From NCBI GenBank assembly GCA_014706295.1, contig JACSVZ010000041.1, forward strand, positions 930,001-994,000: 64,000 nt of DNA. The letters are read 5' to 3'. The notes below the pieces were generated by a model, which had not been told where the DNA came from, ran no database searches, and saw nothing but the letters and a program-made list of their open reading frames with translations. Below are positions 11,755-22,079 of this stretch, piece by piece. This DNA comes from Lycocorax pyrrhopterus obiensis. Lineage: Eukaryota > Chordata > Aves > Passeriformes > Paradisaeidae. The position numbers and the translations under genes were made by a program. Position 1 is the stretch's first letter. The number at the start of each line of letters is the position of its first letter.

Positions 11755-12596
11755 TGGCAGCGTCTGGAGGCCCCACTCAGAGCAGAGGCACCTCCTCTGT
11801 GCCGGCTGCTGTGTAAGGAGAGCAAAAATGGGGTTTCTGTCTCCGAACGGGCGCCGTGCTGCCTCTCCCCTCTGCTCCCTCCCTCCATCGTTCCATCTCC
11901 GGGCAGGCGCTTCCCTGGGCCCAGGGAAGATTGGTGGAGCTGGGGCCTGGCTTTGCATTAGTTCTGAGCAGCTCCAGCCACTCCTCCTTTCAGCTCGGGG
12001 TTCATTCCCCAGTTGTGGCAGAACACCCCAGGTGTTTTCCACGGTGTTTTTCCCTCTGGGTCCAGAGCTTCTATTCCCCAGCTGGTGAAAACAGCCATTT
12101 CCTCCTCAAAAGCAGGGAAAGGAATAGCTGCACTCCAAAGCCTGCATTTTCTGGGTGAATTCTCCTGCTTTTTAGAGATCTATGGCACTTATTTATCCCC
12201 CTTGCTGAACCAGTTCCAGCTTCCCCATTAGGGTGTCTGGTGTTTCATCATTGCAAAGACAGAGTTCTCTGGCTCAGGACCAGAGAGCAAAAGCTCTGCT
12301 GCCAGCACTGACAAATTATCCCTTTATGACAATGCTTTAGAGCATTTAGGAGCCTCTGCAAGCTCATGTGGGCAAAAAGAATGGAGGAGTTTGCTTTCCC
12401 AATGAAAATAAATACTCCTGAGTCACCCCCAGCAAAGGGAGACAGCTCCAACATCAGCTCTGCCAGCTCGGCCCTGCCTGTGAAATATTTAGATTTGAAT
12501 GAAACAGAACAAGTCAATGAAATAAAAACTCTAAAAGGCAGCTCAATTTTATACACAACTTCTGCATCGACAAGCTCTGGATTTATTTCGCCAGAG
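11755..12596. other. Single-copy non-coding sequence
   Basis: GC-rich at 11755-12060, then mixed. No gene recognised. It abuts the CR1 fragment. Confidence 0.45.
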
Positions 12597-12680
12597 AACC
12601 GTGGAATGCTTTGGGTTGGAAGGGACCTTAAAGATCACCTTTTTCCAATCCCCTGCACCTTCCACTGGAACATCACCTGA
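12597..12680 (-). mobile_element. CR1 LINE fragment, 3'-region, degraded
   Basis: The segment contains GGAATGCTTTGGGTTGGAAG followed by GGACCTTAAAGATCACCT, then CCAATCCCCTGCACCTTCCACTGG in diverged form. This is the hallmark antisense reading of the 3' region of avian CR1 LINEs, so the element lies on the minus strand. Only about 85 bp is recognisable, no reverse-transcriptase segment is present and the terminal ATTCTATGA-type repeats are not preserved. It is an old, dead insertion and the best evidence that the window is avian or at least sauropsid. Confidence 0.88.
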
Positions 12681-14790
12681 CACCTGTTTAATTAATCTAA
12701 ATAACCTCTGTGAACGAACATCTCTGACGAGAGGAATCTCAGCCCGGTTCCTCTGAGCAGAGCTGGCTGTGAAGCCTCCCACAGCCACTAGAGGATAGCA
12801 AAAGCCTTTTCTGCTGCACGGCACGGACCTGGCGCTGCTCAGGCAGCCTCACAATCCTGTCTTCCTTCAATTAAACCCTCTGGTATCAATTTGGAACTAC
12901 CTGGGCAATTTGTGGGCTGTGAAGCCAATGTTCAGTTTATCAGTCTCGTGTTGTGGCAGGTACTGACGAGGGAAGAGAGAAAAGGAGGATAAATTTGAAT
13001 TCCCTTCCTTGCAGGGGGGGACAGGATTTCCACTTGTCCCCGTTTGGGTGTGAATTACCCCACGAGACCCAACCAAAGAAAGAAATGAGCTTAAGAGGAG
13101 GCTGAGGAGAAGAACAGAACAGCAGGGTGTGAACTGGAAAGGGCACGCTGGACACGTTTCCAGCCCATTTTTGGGGTCCTCCTGCCCTGCCTAAAGCGCA
13201 GATTCAAATCCTGAATGCCAGACAGGGTGGGATCATCCCTGCATCCCACCAGAGTCTAGAGCCAAAGGAAGCCACAAGAACAATGATTATTTGCTGTGCC
13301 AATTCCACCTGTAAATTCCACCTGTAAACCAACACCTTCACTTCCATGGATGCCCTACTAACAGAAAATAAAGATATTCCAGTTTGGGACTTGGATTTCT
13401 GGACTGTTTTGGGGAGATGCTGATTATGCCAATGGATTCCCAAATCCAGCAGCACCAGGGGAGTCCCCAGTTGCAGAGTGCCCAGTCCAGGATGCAGGGA
13501 ATGATCAGAGCTGACAGCTCTCCGGGCTGAAGGAGTCAGACTCCTCAGCTGCTGGTGCTCAGGATGGTGAGGAAGGTAATTACAGCATATTTAGGAACAT
13601 CATATCCTGTGTGGGGCTGCACAGCTGCTACCTGTCTGAATCCTTCCAGCAGCTGATAAAATCACAGGAGAAAGCAGTCACTTGGCTTCCAGAGTTCTCC
13701 AGGCAGAAAAAAATGTGACAGGACAGATATGTTTCCCTGCCAGCAGCACTCTCTGTGTCACTGTTAATATCAGTCAGACAAAGCAGGAAAGCGCTGGAGT
13801 GTCTCATCCCACCTTGTGGTGCTGAGAGCATCTTCAGGAGGAGCTTGTGGGGAGCGAACATCTGCCAGGATGAGACAGAATTCCCAGATTCCATCGTATC
13901 CCAGGAGGGAGAAGTTACATCAGGGTTTAACCCCACAGCGAGTGCAACAATCCCGATTCCTGGCGCTGCCTGTGGCTCTGAACTTGTGTGAGAGGATCAG
14001 GAGCCACCTGCAGTGACCCAGGGATGCAGCTCCAGGCACGCAATTTCTATTTACAAGGTGCTGCAACACAGGAAATTCGATCAGGAACCACCCCGAGTTC
14101 AGGCTGGTTTGTTGGGAGTGCTGGGCTGCTTTGTGGTTCATCTTTAATCCAGGTCCACTCCTTCCACTGGAATATTTCACTGAGTTTTCAGTGTCTCGAG
14201 GCACAAAGTCTCTTCTGGACACGAACGAGCCCCACGTGTGATGCCCACTCCAAAGACGAGCTGAGGCTGCTCCAGTTACTGAAACACGATTTCCAGGAAT
14301 GCTGCACTTCAGAACATTCCCCTTTCCAACCCAGATGCTCAGAGCTCGGCTCTCCCCTTTATTTTCTCCGCTTCGGTGCTTGAAAAATGTCTGCAAAGTG
14401 AGTCCTGCCTCAGCCCAGCGTTCTCAGTTCCCGTGAGGGATCTGTTGGGGTCCACTAAAATCCCTGGAGCTGCCTGAAGTGTGAATCCCAGCACGAACTG
14501 GGGACAGGCAGCTCAGGGATCCTTCCGCAGGGGTGGGATCCCAAAATCCCCCAGCTCAGCTCAGATCCTCGGAGCTCCGTGCAGAGGCAGCACCAAAGTC
14601 CCACCAGCAGCACCTGAACGGCTCCAGACTGGGAAGGGACCTGCTCCCACAGACAGAGCGGGGGGAACACAACCCATCCATCTCCCACAATCACCTTCCC
14701 TGCAGGCCTCTGCTCACAGAGCAGATCTCTGCCATAAACACTCACTGCTTTAGAGAAGCTGCAGGGATTTTGGCAGCTCGGGTAGAGTAC
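12681..14790. other. Single-copy non-coding sequence
   Basis: A 13-bp direct duplication (AATTCCACCTGTA twice, 13301-13326) is the only local repeat. Frames such as 13920-14396 (minus, 158 codons) are opposed by plus-strand frames and lack domains. No RNA gene or transposon seen. Confidence 0.45.
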
Positions 14791-15120
14791 ACAGTTTAGA
14801 TTTTAATGAAAACAAGCTTTTATAAAGCTTAACAGTCGTGGAAATGTTTTCTGGATTTTTCCTGTCTCTTGCTATTGTCATTAATTTTTCATGAGCATCA
14901 TTCCACAGCCATCCATGCAACTCTAATTTTACAGCTCACTGTTACTCCACAAGAGTCAGGAAATGACACTTCCCAGGGCTTGATGCTCCATTCTCTTTTC
15001 AAATGAAACTGCTGAACTTCAACTTTCTCTCCAACTCCAGCATTATTTTCCTATTCAATTTATGCTAAATGTTTTTCATCCCAGGGCTTCTGTAACATTT
15101 TTCTGTGAGCTGTACAACCC
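14791..15120. other. AT-rich non-coding block with a HindIII-site palindrome
   Basis: AT-rich single-copy block. Two AAGCTT sites form a small near-palindrome at 14813-14829. It may be a weak regulatory element, but no motif cluster stands out. Confidence 0.25.
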
Positions 15121-15820
15121 ATTCCTGATATCCTGACACTGGTCCCGGGGATGGAGCCTGCCCTGGAGGAGGTGTCCAGCCTGGAGTCAGAGGCTGTTCA
15201 CTGCCTGTTGATGCAGCTCTGCATCATCATTTGAAACACGGGAAACACGGTGTTATCCATCAGCGCACAGATTCCCTGGGATGGTTTGGATTCCCGTATT
15301 TATAACCCTCTGCTGGCTTCTCCAGGAAGGGTTTCAGCCTCTCCCATGGCCCAGGATGGCTCTGTGCTGGGCTCAGGCCACAGAGGAGACTCTTCCTGGG
15401 GCTGTTCCTCACGGAATCCCTCTGAACGTGGCCTCGGAGCTGCCCCGGGCGCAGCTGAGGCTCTGAGCAGTTCCCATCCAAGCCTGCCAGGTTCTCTGAC
15501 AGCACCAATTTCCATGTTCCAGCCTGGCCTCGCCGGCCCGGGCTCAGGGAGAGCCCCGAGTGCAGCTCTGCAGAGCGATGGGAGCGGTACAACGCAGCAG
15601 GAAAAGCTGTGGGAATGAGCTTCTCCCGCCGGCCCTGCTGCTCCAGCAGCGACGTCTGACAGGGCCCGAGGGGATCCCGGAGCTCAGCTCCTGCTGGGCT
15701 CTGACAGCAAAGCAGGTGAGGAAGGAATGTTGGAAATCAGAAACACAACCAGGAGTCCCCCAGGCCAGCCCAGGTGAACCTCTACGCAAAGGTGAAATGC
15801 TGCTCCTGAAAGGAAATCTG
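15121..15820. other. GC-rich non-coding sequence
   Basis: Moderately CpG-containing at about 15340-15720. Several short frames on both strands compete, as expected in GC-rich DNA. Nothing recognised. Confidence 0.4.
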
Positions 15821-16150
15821 TGTAAATAGGATTAACTGCCTGTTTATTGCTCAAAACCCCCACCTTTCTGTTCTGAAGATATTCCTAGATGTTTGTCAGA
15901 TTTATAATGCCTTGGGATTAAACACAATATTGGATTGCTCTTGATGTATAATTCTGCTCCTCTGATGATTGAATTCACCTCACTCTGCTGCACGGCTTTT
16001 ATATTTTATTTATTTCATTTTATGATTCCATTTTATTTTTCCACTGTTATGCACCAGTACAAGCAAAGAACTGAGAACAAAGCTCTGGCATATTAAATCA
16101 ATCAGAGGGGTTTACTTATTAATATCTTTTTAGCCCGAGAACATTCTACA
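15821..16150. other. AT-rich non-coding block
   Basis: AT-rich, with a TTTTATATTTTATTTATTTC-like run at about 15998-16017. Likely a mix of simple sequence and single-copy DNA. No gene. Confidence 0.3.
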
Positions 16151-16554
16151 AAACGTGTGTGCTCAGGCACAGACTGGGGGAGGCAGCCGTGCGCTCTCCT
16201 TGTTTTATTCCCATCAAATTGTTTACCAAAGGCTGGGCTCGGAGAAGAGCTCAGCAGCCAAAAGAACAGCAGAGACTCAGGTGAATTTAACGTGATTTTG
16301 GCACGCGGAGCTGCCCGTGGTTCCCAGTTTTCCACCCACACGATCCCGGTGAGTTGAGGGGATGTTGAGCCCTCCCCTGGCAGGGATGGAGCTGCTGGAG
16401 GTGACACCAAGGGACGCAAGGAAAGCGCCCTCCAGCCCCGCAAATTCCAGCGTCACCAGGTGCAGAAGTGACCAGGATCTGCGGCAGGAACCATCCTGGT
16501 GACATTCCTGGAGCTGCGAACACCCCCCAAAACTCCCCAAGCACACAGGGGGAC
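16151..16554. other. Single-copy non-coding sequence
   Basis: Mixed composition leading into the CpG-rich patch. A minus-strand frame of 213 codons (16277-16918) runs through here and the next block. It has no recognisable domain and overlaps plus-strand frames, so I do not accept it as a gene. Confidence 0.4.
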
Positions 16555-16995
16555 GCAGCTCGAAGCTCATGGATCTCCGGGTGGTGGATTTGTTTCCGTG
16601 GTCTGGACCACGGAAAAATGCTGTTCTAAACCACAGAAAAACAGCTCCAGCCCCTTTCTGTGTCTGTGACCGCCCGGGTGTCCGCGGTGAGGCACAGCCT
16701 GACCTTCCCCTGCTGACCCCATTCCACGGCGTTACCCTCTCTCTGTTTCTGGGTTGATAAACTCCCCATTCCCGATGCTTTGACCGAGCTGAGCCGTGTG
16801 TGAGGATGGCATTCCCGGGGCTGGGATTCCTGTGCTCGGTGCCCGCAGGTGGCACCGTTTCCCCGCAGTTCGGCTGCCTCTGCTCGCCGGGATGTAAAAT
16901 CAATTTGCAGCTCAGCATCGCTGCAGCCTTGGAGGAGAACCGAGCCCAGCCCAGCCCGTCCCGGGCACCGCTCTGTCCCGGCAGCAGCTCCTCCC
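16555..16995. other. CpG-rich patch, possible weak CpG island
   Basis: By hand I count about 27 CpG dinucleotides in roughly 430 bp at about 60% GC, an observed/expected ratio near 0.7. Known: vertebrate promoters often sit in such islands. No splice-linked exon is visible, so this may be a distal or orphan island, or simply GC-rich avian DNA. The hairpin at 16593-16616 lies at its left edge. Confidence 0.3.
16593..16616. repeat. Perfect inverted repeat, 11-bp arms
   Basis: TTTCCGTGGTC and its exact complement GACCACGGAAA are separated by only TG. A related ACCACAGAAAAAC segment follows at about 16630. It could be a cruciform or protein-binding dyad, or a chance palindrome. Confidence 0.85.
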
Positions 16996-18104
16996 AGCCA
17001 CAGCAGTGCCACCAGATGCCACCAACTCACACGGCATCCTCCCCCCTTCCTACAGACGCAAAACATCATCAAAACTCGGGGTCTGGTCGAGAGCTCTGAC
17101 GCCTTTTGTGAGCACTGCAGATGAATAATGCAATCAGCTGCTTCTTCAGGCAATCAGGACAGCTGAGGATGGCAGCAGCGATTTTGCCCGAATTGGGAAA
17201 AACACGTGCCCCGAAGAAAAAAAAAGGAACAAACAGAGGAATGGAGGAATAATAGCCCAGCAAACGGCTGGCAGGGAGGCGCAGGATGTGTCACTGCAGA
17301 CGGTAAACGCAGCAATATTCGATGTCTGCCCTCTCCTTGCCCCCTTGCTGGGACTGGGAGCGACTGGACCCAGCGGGGTTTGGAATGGGGAGCACGGGAG
17401 CTGACAAGAGGCGTTATTTGCATGTTCATGGAGATAAGGATGCCAAAATTGCAATCAGCTCATCTGAGGCTCCAGGATGCTCGAGGCAAGGACAGCGAGA
17501 GAGCTCCAAACCAGTCCCCGAGGGGAGAAGGGGGGTGAAGAGCAGGGCGGCTCTGCCGGGGAGGCACCAGAACCCCTCACTCGGCAGGAGGAAGGGTCTG
17601 ACTGGAGAAGGAACCCTTCGCCCACTCCCTGCTCCCCAGCCAGGACTGCGGGGAATCAGTTCCCTGTAGTTCCAGCTGTGCCCAGAGCAGGAACATTCCC
17701 AAATCCCAGCCCCTCAGCAGGAGAGCAGAGTCCCTGTGTCCCCGTCTCTGCAGCTGGACCAGGAAAGGGGGAGTGCAACAGGGACTGAGCTGTAGTTTAT
17801 CCCATCCGTCCACGGTGCGGGGACACGCAGGCAGGAGAAACGAGGGCTTTGCACTCACAGATTAAACCCTTGTGTTGCCCCTCTGCTTCCAGGCCTCTCT
17901 AGGTGAGGGGTTAAGCCTTTTGACAGCCTGCACGCTCCCGGCCCCTTCCCCTGCAGCCTCTGTCAGGGTGGGGGAGAACACAAATGCAGCAGTCCCTGAG
18001 CCGGGAACAGCCCCCGCTCCTCCTGGGCTCCGACCCTTCCAAAACAAAGCAGATTGGTCTGGAATTTGGGAGCAAATGAGCCAGGCTGCTTGCTGCAGGC
18101 TCCC
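16996..18104. other. Single-copy non-coding sequence with an A-run
   Basis: An A9 run sits at 17217-17225. The rest is GC-rich, with overlapping frames of about 100 codons on both strands. No domain, RNA gene or transposon is recognised. Confidence 0.45.
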
Positions 18105-18440
18105 GATTTAATAAACATGCATCTATATCTAATGGACAGTCTGTCACTTCCCTTTAATAGAAATCACCTGCTCCTCTAATAACCATTAAACAAATTGACA
18201 GCACGGATAGCCAAGGCCTCTCATCGCAATGCCACCCGCAGCAGAACTAACAGAATCCACTCCCACCTCCCCAGAAAGGCCATTATTCTGCTTAATTGGA
18301 GGGCACGAACAGCCCCTCCATGTGACATGGAATCAGACACGGGCGGAGGGAATAAACTGCACAATTCCCTTTGCTTCTATAATGGGTGTTTTATCAGAGA
18401 GATCATTTCTCATTTTCCCCTAATGAGGATGATAATCTCT
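18105..18440. promoter_or_regulatory. Weak candidate AT-rich regulatory element
   Basis: AT-rich, non-repetitive sequence with TTTAATAGAAATCA and TAATAACCATTAAAC motifs in its first 100 bp. The signal is weaker than at 7590 or 40200, and the composition may simply be neutral. Confidence 0.18.
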
Positions 18441-20150
18441 CCTGTCTCCTGTAGTGCCTCCTCTGCTCAGGCCACAGCAGCTTTTTGGAGCAGAACTACC
18501 AGCAGGGACATCCCAAAAGCTGCTGCTGACACTTCTGGGAGTTTTTAACTCCCAGTTTTTGGAGGGGATTAGAATTTCTCTCCTACACATCCTTGGCTGG
18601 TTGTGGCAGGGTCCACAGGGATGCTGGGACTTCTGCCATCACCTGTAGAGCTCTGCTAAGGCCCAGGACGGCAAATTTCCATAAAAGCAAGAGAGATACT
18701 GCAAGGTTCACAATAATTGGAGGAAAAAACCTCAGAAAAGGAGATTGTCAGCATTCTCATGTATTTGTCTTGAGCATCTGCTTTTCTGTTAGGCCTGGCT
18801 CTGGTTCTGCCTCCCCCTGCCCTGATTCCAGACACCTCCCACCAGCTCCAAGACCTGTCTGCTGCTGGCCCTCAAAACCTCTCACCCACAGCATTCATTA
18901 CTGAGGGACACTCGAAATTAATGAAGACTTCTCTCAGCCACCTCCTGCAGCCAGTCTGATTGTCTCAGTCCCGCTCATGTGGAAGTCGTGGGGCACCTTA
19001 CGGGGCCTCTCGTGCCTGATGAGAGCACGAAAAGCATCGCTGGGAGGAAGGACCCTGTGCCAGAGGGACTGTTCTGCACTCCCTGCTCGGGGGTGAATTC
19101 CCCACGGAGCCGGGGCCGTTCTCTGCCAGCTTCGTGGTGAATTCATCTCAGCAAGGCACCAGGGAGGGTTTTCCTCCATTTGGGCTCCCGCACAGAGCTC
19201 TGGCTCAAGCTGCACCTGGAATGAGGTAAATCCTTCTCCGGGCACAGCCCCTGGCCCTGCGGGGAAAGGGAGGAGCTGCAGAGGGAACGGGACGGCAAGG
19301 GCTGCACAGCCATCAGCTGCTTTGTGTTTGAAACAATCCCCCGCAGATGAAGATGAGTCTGAGCTCGAGCACCAACAATTTAGAGTCACTGGCTCCCATT
19401 GAAACCTCTCAGCAATCAGAATTAGCAGAGTGAGCCTCATCCTCTGCAGGCTGGAGCGGGAGAGGGCAGGGGGGCACTCACATCAGGATTTCCACCCCCG
19501 TGTGCATCAAAACCTCAGAACCGGGGCCGTGGGACTGACTGAAACCTCTTGTGATTTCCCTGCGCTCCTCTCCGACCCCACCTGGCCAAAAAACTGCTCG
19601 GGACGTGACAAAGCTGCACAGCCCCTGGGACTGCACCATCCCACAGACCCCACAGATGTGTTCCGAGCCCTGCAGACCCCACAGCCGTTCCCTGTGCTCC
19701 AGACCCTCCCCTGGCCAAGCAGGGGCAGCACAGACACTCACACAGCCCGTCCCACCTGCTGCCCTCTGCAGAGGACACCTCCAGGGGACAGGAAGGCACC
19801 ACGGATTTTTATTTAATTTTTTTTTTCTCAATATTTCAGCCTCGGAACCAAGATCCCTGTCCCAGACCCACAGGCAGCACAGGGAGGGGGAACCCAGTCG
19901 ATTCTGCCCCTGCAGCTGGGCTTGCAGCCACACAGCTCCATCCTGGGGTTTTTGAGCGGGGTTTGGGGCACTCCTGGTCTCACCCAGCTCTCCTCCGGCC
20001 CAGAGGTGCAAATATTCAGTGACAGAACCGTGGGGGAGCTGGGCTGAGCCCACTCCGGGGGTTCCAGAGGGAACCTCAGAGCTGGGAGGCTCCAAACACG
20101 GGCAGTGGCTCCTCCTGCTCCGTGCCGTGATCAAAGAAACTTCCGTGGGT
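18441..20150. other. Single-copy non-coding sequence
   Basis: Mostly GC-rich, with a T-run at about 19816-19827. The minus-strand frame at 19478-20134 (218 codons) is opposed by plus-strand frames and has no domain. Contains the hairpin at 18535-18555. Confidence 0.4.
18535..18555. repeat. Perfect hairpin, 9-bp stem and 3-nt loop
   Basis: CTGGGAGTT, then TTT, then AACTCCCAG. The stem is perfect but too short for a microRNA precursor, and it has no terminator context in a eukaryote. It is probably incidental. Confidence 0.8.
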
Positions 20151-20410
20151 ACAGGAGAGTGTGCCCAAAGTGCCTCAGACAGACAGAGATTAACGGGCCT
20201 AAGTGATACATGTGCTCTAATTAGAGAGTGTAATCACCTCGGGCTGATCATCATTGCTGCCTTTATGTTTATCATTGCACCACATTAAGGTCCCTGGCAG
20301 TTCTTTCATCTGACTTACACTCAAGGACATCAGGTTTTTAATCATTAAACACCTTAAATGCAGTTTTTCAGGAATCTTTGAAGAATAATTATTTTGCCAG
20401 TATAAACTGT
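20151..20410. promoter_or_regulatory. Candidate enhancer-like element with a homeodomain palindrome
   Basis: A perfect 12-bp palindrome CTCTAATTAGAG lies at 20215-20226. Its centre is a TAATTA homeodomain core, and GTGTAATCACC follows a few bases later. The surrounding 250 bp is AT-rich and non-repetitive. A palindromic TAATTA site is what a homeodomain dimer would favour, so I infer a possible enhancer. Conservation is unknown. Confidence 0.3.
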
Positions 20411-20868
20411 ACATCTCAGAAGGTTGATTTAAAACCCTCTCATCTCCAGCTGCTGCACTTATGTCAACAGAGCTCTTTGGAAATCAGGCTCGGGGAAAGT
20501 AGCACAGAAAATAAAGAAAAAATGTTTTGTCATTCTCACTCTACTTTTTCATCTGTTTTGTTTTGCTGGAGGATTTTCAGCTCCACTCTGGGATCTGTCA
20601 AAGTTTCAGCCCTGTCAGAGTTGAGGGGGTTTTCACTGGAGACAGAGCCCTTGGGGCTGCTGGACACCTCCTTGCTTCTGATTTCCTTTTGTGTTCCTGC
20701 TCACACCCAGGTGCTCCCCTCCGCTTTTTCCCATAAGGAAAACCAGAAAAAGAATTAAAATTGCCACACGATTTCCTTTCCAAAAGCTCTCTTTGCAATA
20801 TTGGTGATGTGCAGGGAGACCTTCAGGAAGGGTCAGTGTGACTTTTTGCACATCCTCTGCCACGTGCG
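20411..20868. other. Single-copy non-coding sequence
   Basis: Mixed composition with short frames only. It leads into the 21-bp array. Confidence 0.4.
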
Positions 20869-21043
20869 TTTGTGGTGAGGTGAAATGTGTTTGTGATGTG
20901 GTGGGATTCATCTGTGGTGCGGTGAAATTGAGTTGGGATGTGGTGAAATTCATTTGGGATGTGGTGGAATTCAAATATGGTGTGGTGGAATTCATTTGTG
21001 AATTCATTGGAATTCATTTGTGGAATTCATTTTGTGAAATTCA
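20869..21043. repeat. 21-bp minisatellite, six full copies plus a degenerate tail
   Basis: Units of exactly 21 bp start at 20869, 20890, 20911, 20932, 20953 and 20974, each close to TTTGTGATGTGGTGGGATTCA. From 20995 to 21043 the array degenerates into 10-14-bp fragments that keep only the GAATTCATTTGTG part. The 21-bp period gives a seven-residue repeat on each strand (Asn-Phe-Thr-Thr-Ser-Gln-like on the minus strand), an open frame that I regard as an artefact. Confidence 0.93.
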
Positions 21044-22079
21044 CTGCATCCTGCAGAATGCAGGAGTCGGGCTGGGAATATAAAACTATAAAATATAAAA
21101 GCAGCCCCTTCTCAATGCCTTTGCAGGGGGAAGTGCAGCGGGAGCTGGGCAGAGCTGCACAGAGCTGCCAGCAGAGCTCAGGCTGGGTTTGAGCAGGGAG
21201 CAGAGACCAGCTCAGCACCAATCTGACAGCAGGAATGCTGGAGGGGTCCCTTGGGATTGTGGCCAGGACAGGGAAACACACATGGACACCCTGGAGCTCC
21301 AGGGAGGTTCCTCCAAGCTGCTCAAAGTGACTGCAGCTCCTCTGGGTGCACCTGCAAGGACAAGGTTCCCTTCTCCTGCAGTCCCAGGCGCTGCTGGGCA
21401 CAGGGACAGCCCCAAACCTCGTTATCTGCACGGTCAGAAACCAGAAATCCCCATCCTGAGCCAAACGACCTTCTCAGGAGCAAACCCTGAATCAAATTGC
21501 CCGGACTCTGTTCTGTAATTAGAAGCCCAAAATAACCACAGGACATTATTACCGTATGTTTTCCCCCTTTTGATCACTCAGAGTCTCAGTGTGATAACTC
21601 TGCACAGCGAAATGAGCAGTGCTGGGCATCCCCAGCCTCCAAACTGACAGGGAACGTGAGAGAATTCAATATAAACATCATAAAAAACTGTAAACATTCC
21701 TGACCCAAGCTGCATTTTTGATGCAGTTCACAGCAGACTGGAGCCAGAGCTCTTTGAAATTCAGATGAAGCCCTTTCCAAATCCGTTTGAACACCGTGGG
21801 GCTGTGCTGGGCTGGCTCCTCTCACACATGCCAGGGATGCTTTTTCTGCATGAATACCAATAATTCCCAATAACAGCACCTGTGCAGGCCGTGGCACAGG
21901 CACAGAAATCAGCCAGCAAAAGGCAGAGGGCTCCTTCTCCCAGCTGCCAGCTCTGACCGAGCCAGGGAACCTCTCTGAAGGACAGCAGGAGTTTGTGTTT
22001 GGGAAGATAAAGCCCCACAAATGCTCTGCCCCACGCTCCAGGCAAAGGGGCCTGGGAGCTGCAGGAATGGGAATGTGCT
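21044..22079. other. Single-copy non-coding sequence
   Basis: Mixed composition. Frames at 21027-21464 and 21586-22020 (minus) are unsupported by any domain and are opposed by plus-strand frames. Confidence 0.45.

Noticed and set aside
16277..16918. 213-codon minus-strand frame through a CpG-rich patch
   Set aside because: No domain, opposing frames on the plus strand, and GC-rich composition explains the lack of stops.
18535..18555. Perfect hairpin as a possible microRNA precursor
   Set aside because: A 9-bp stem with a 3-nt loop is far too short and the flanks do not extend the pairing.
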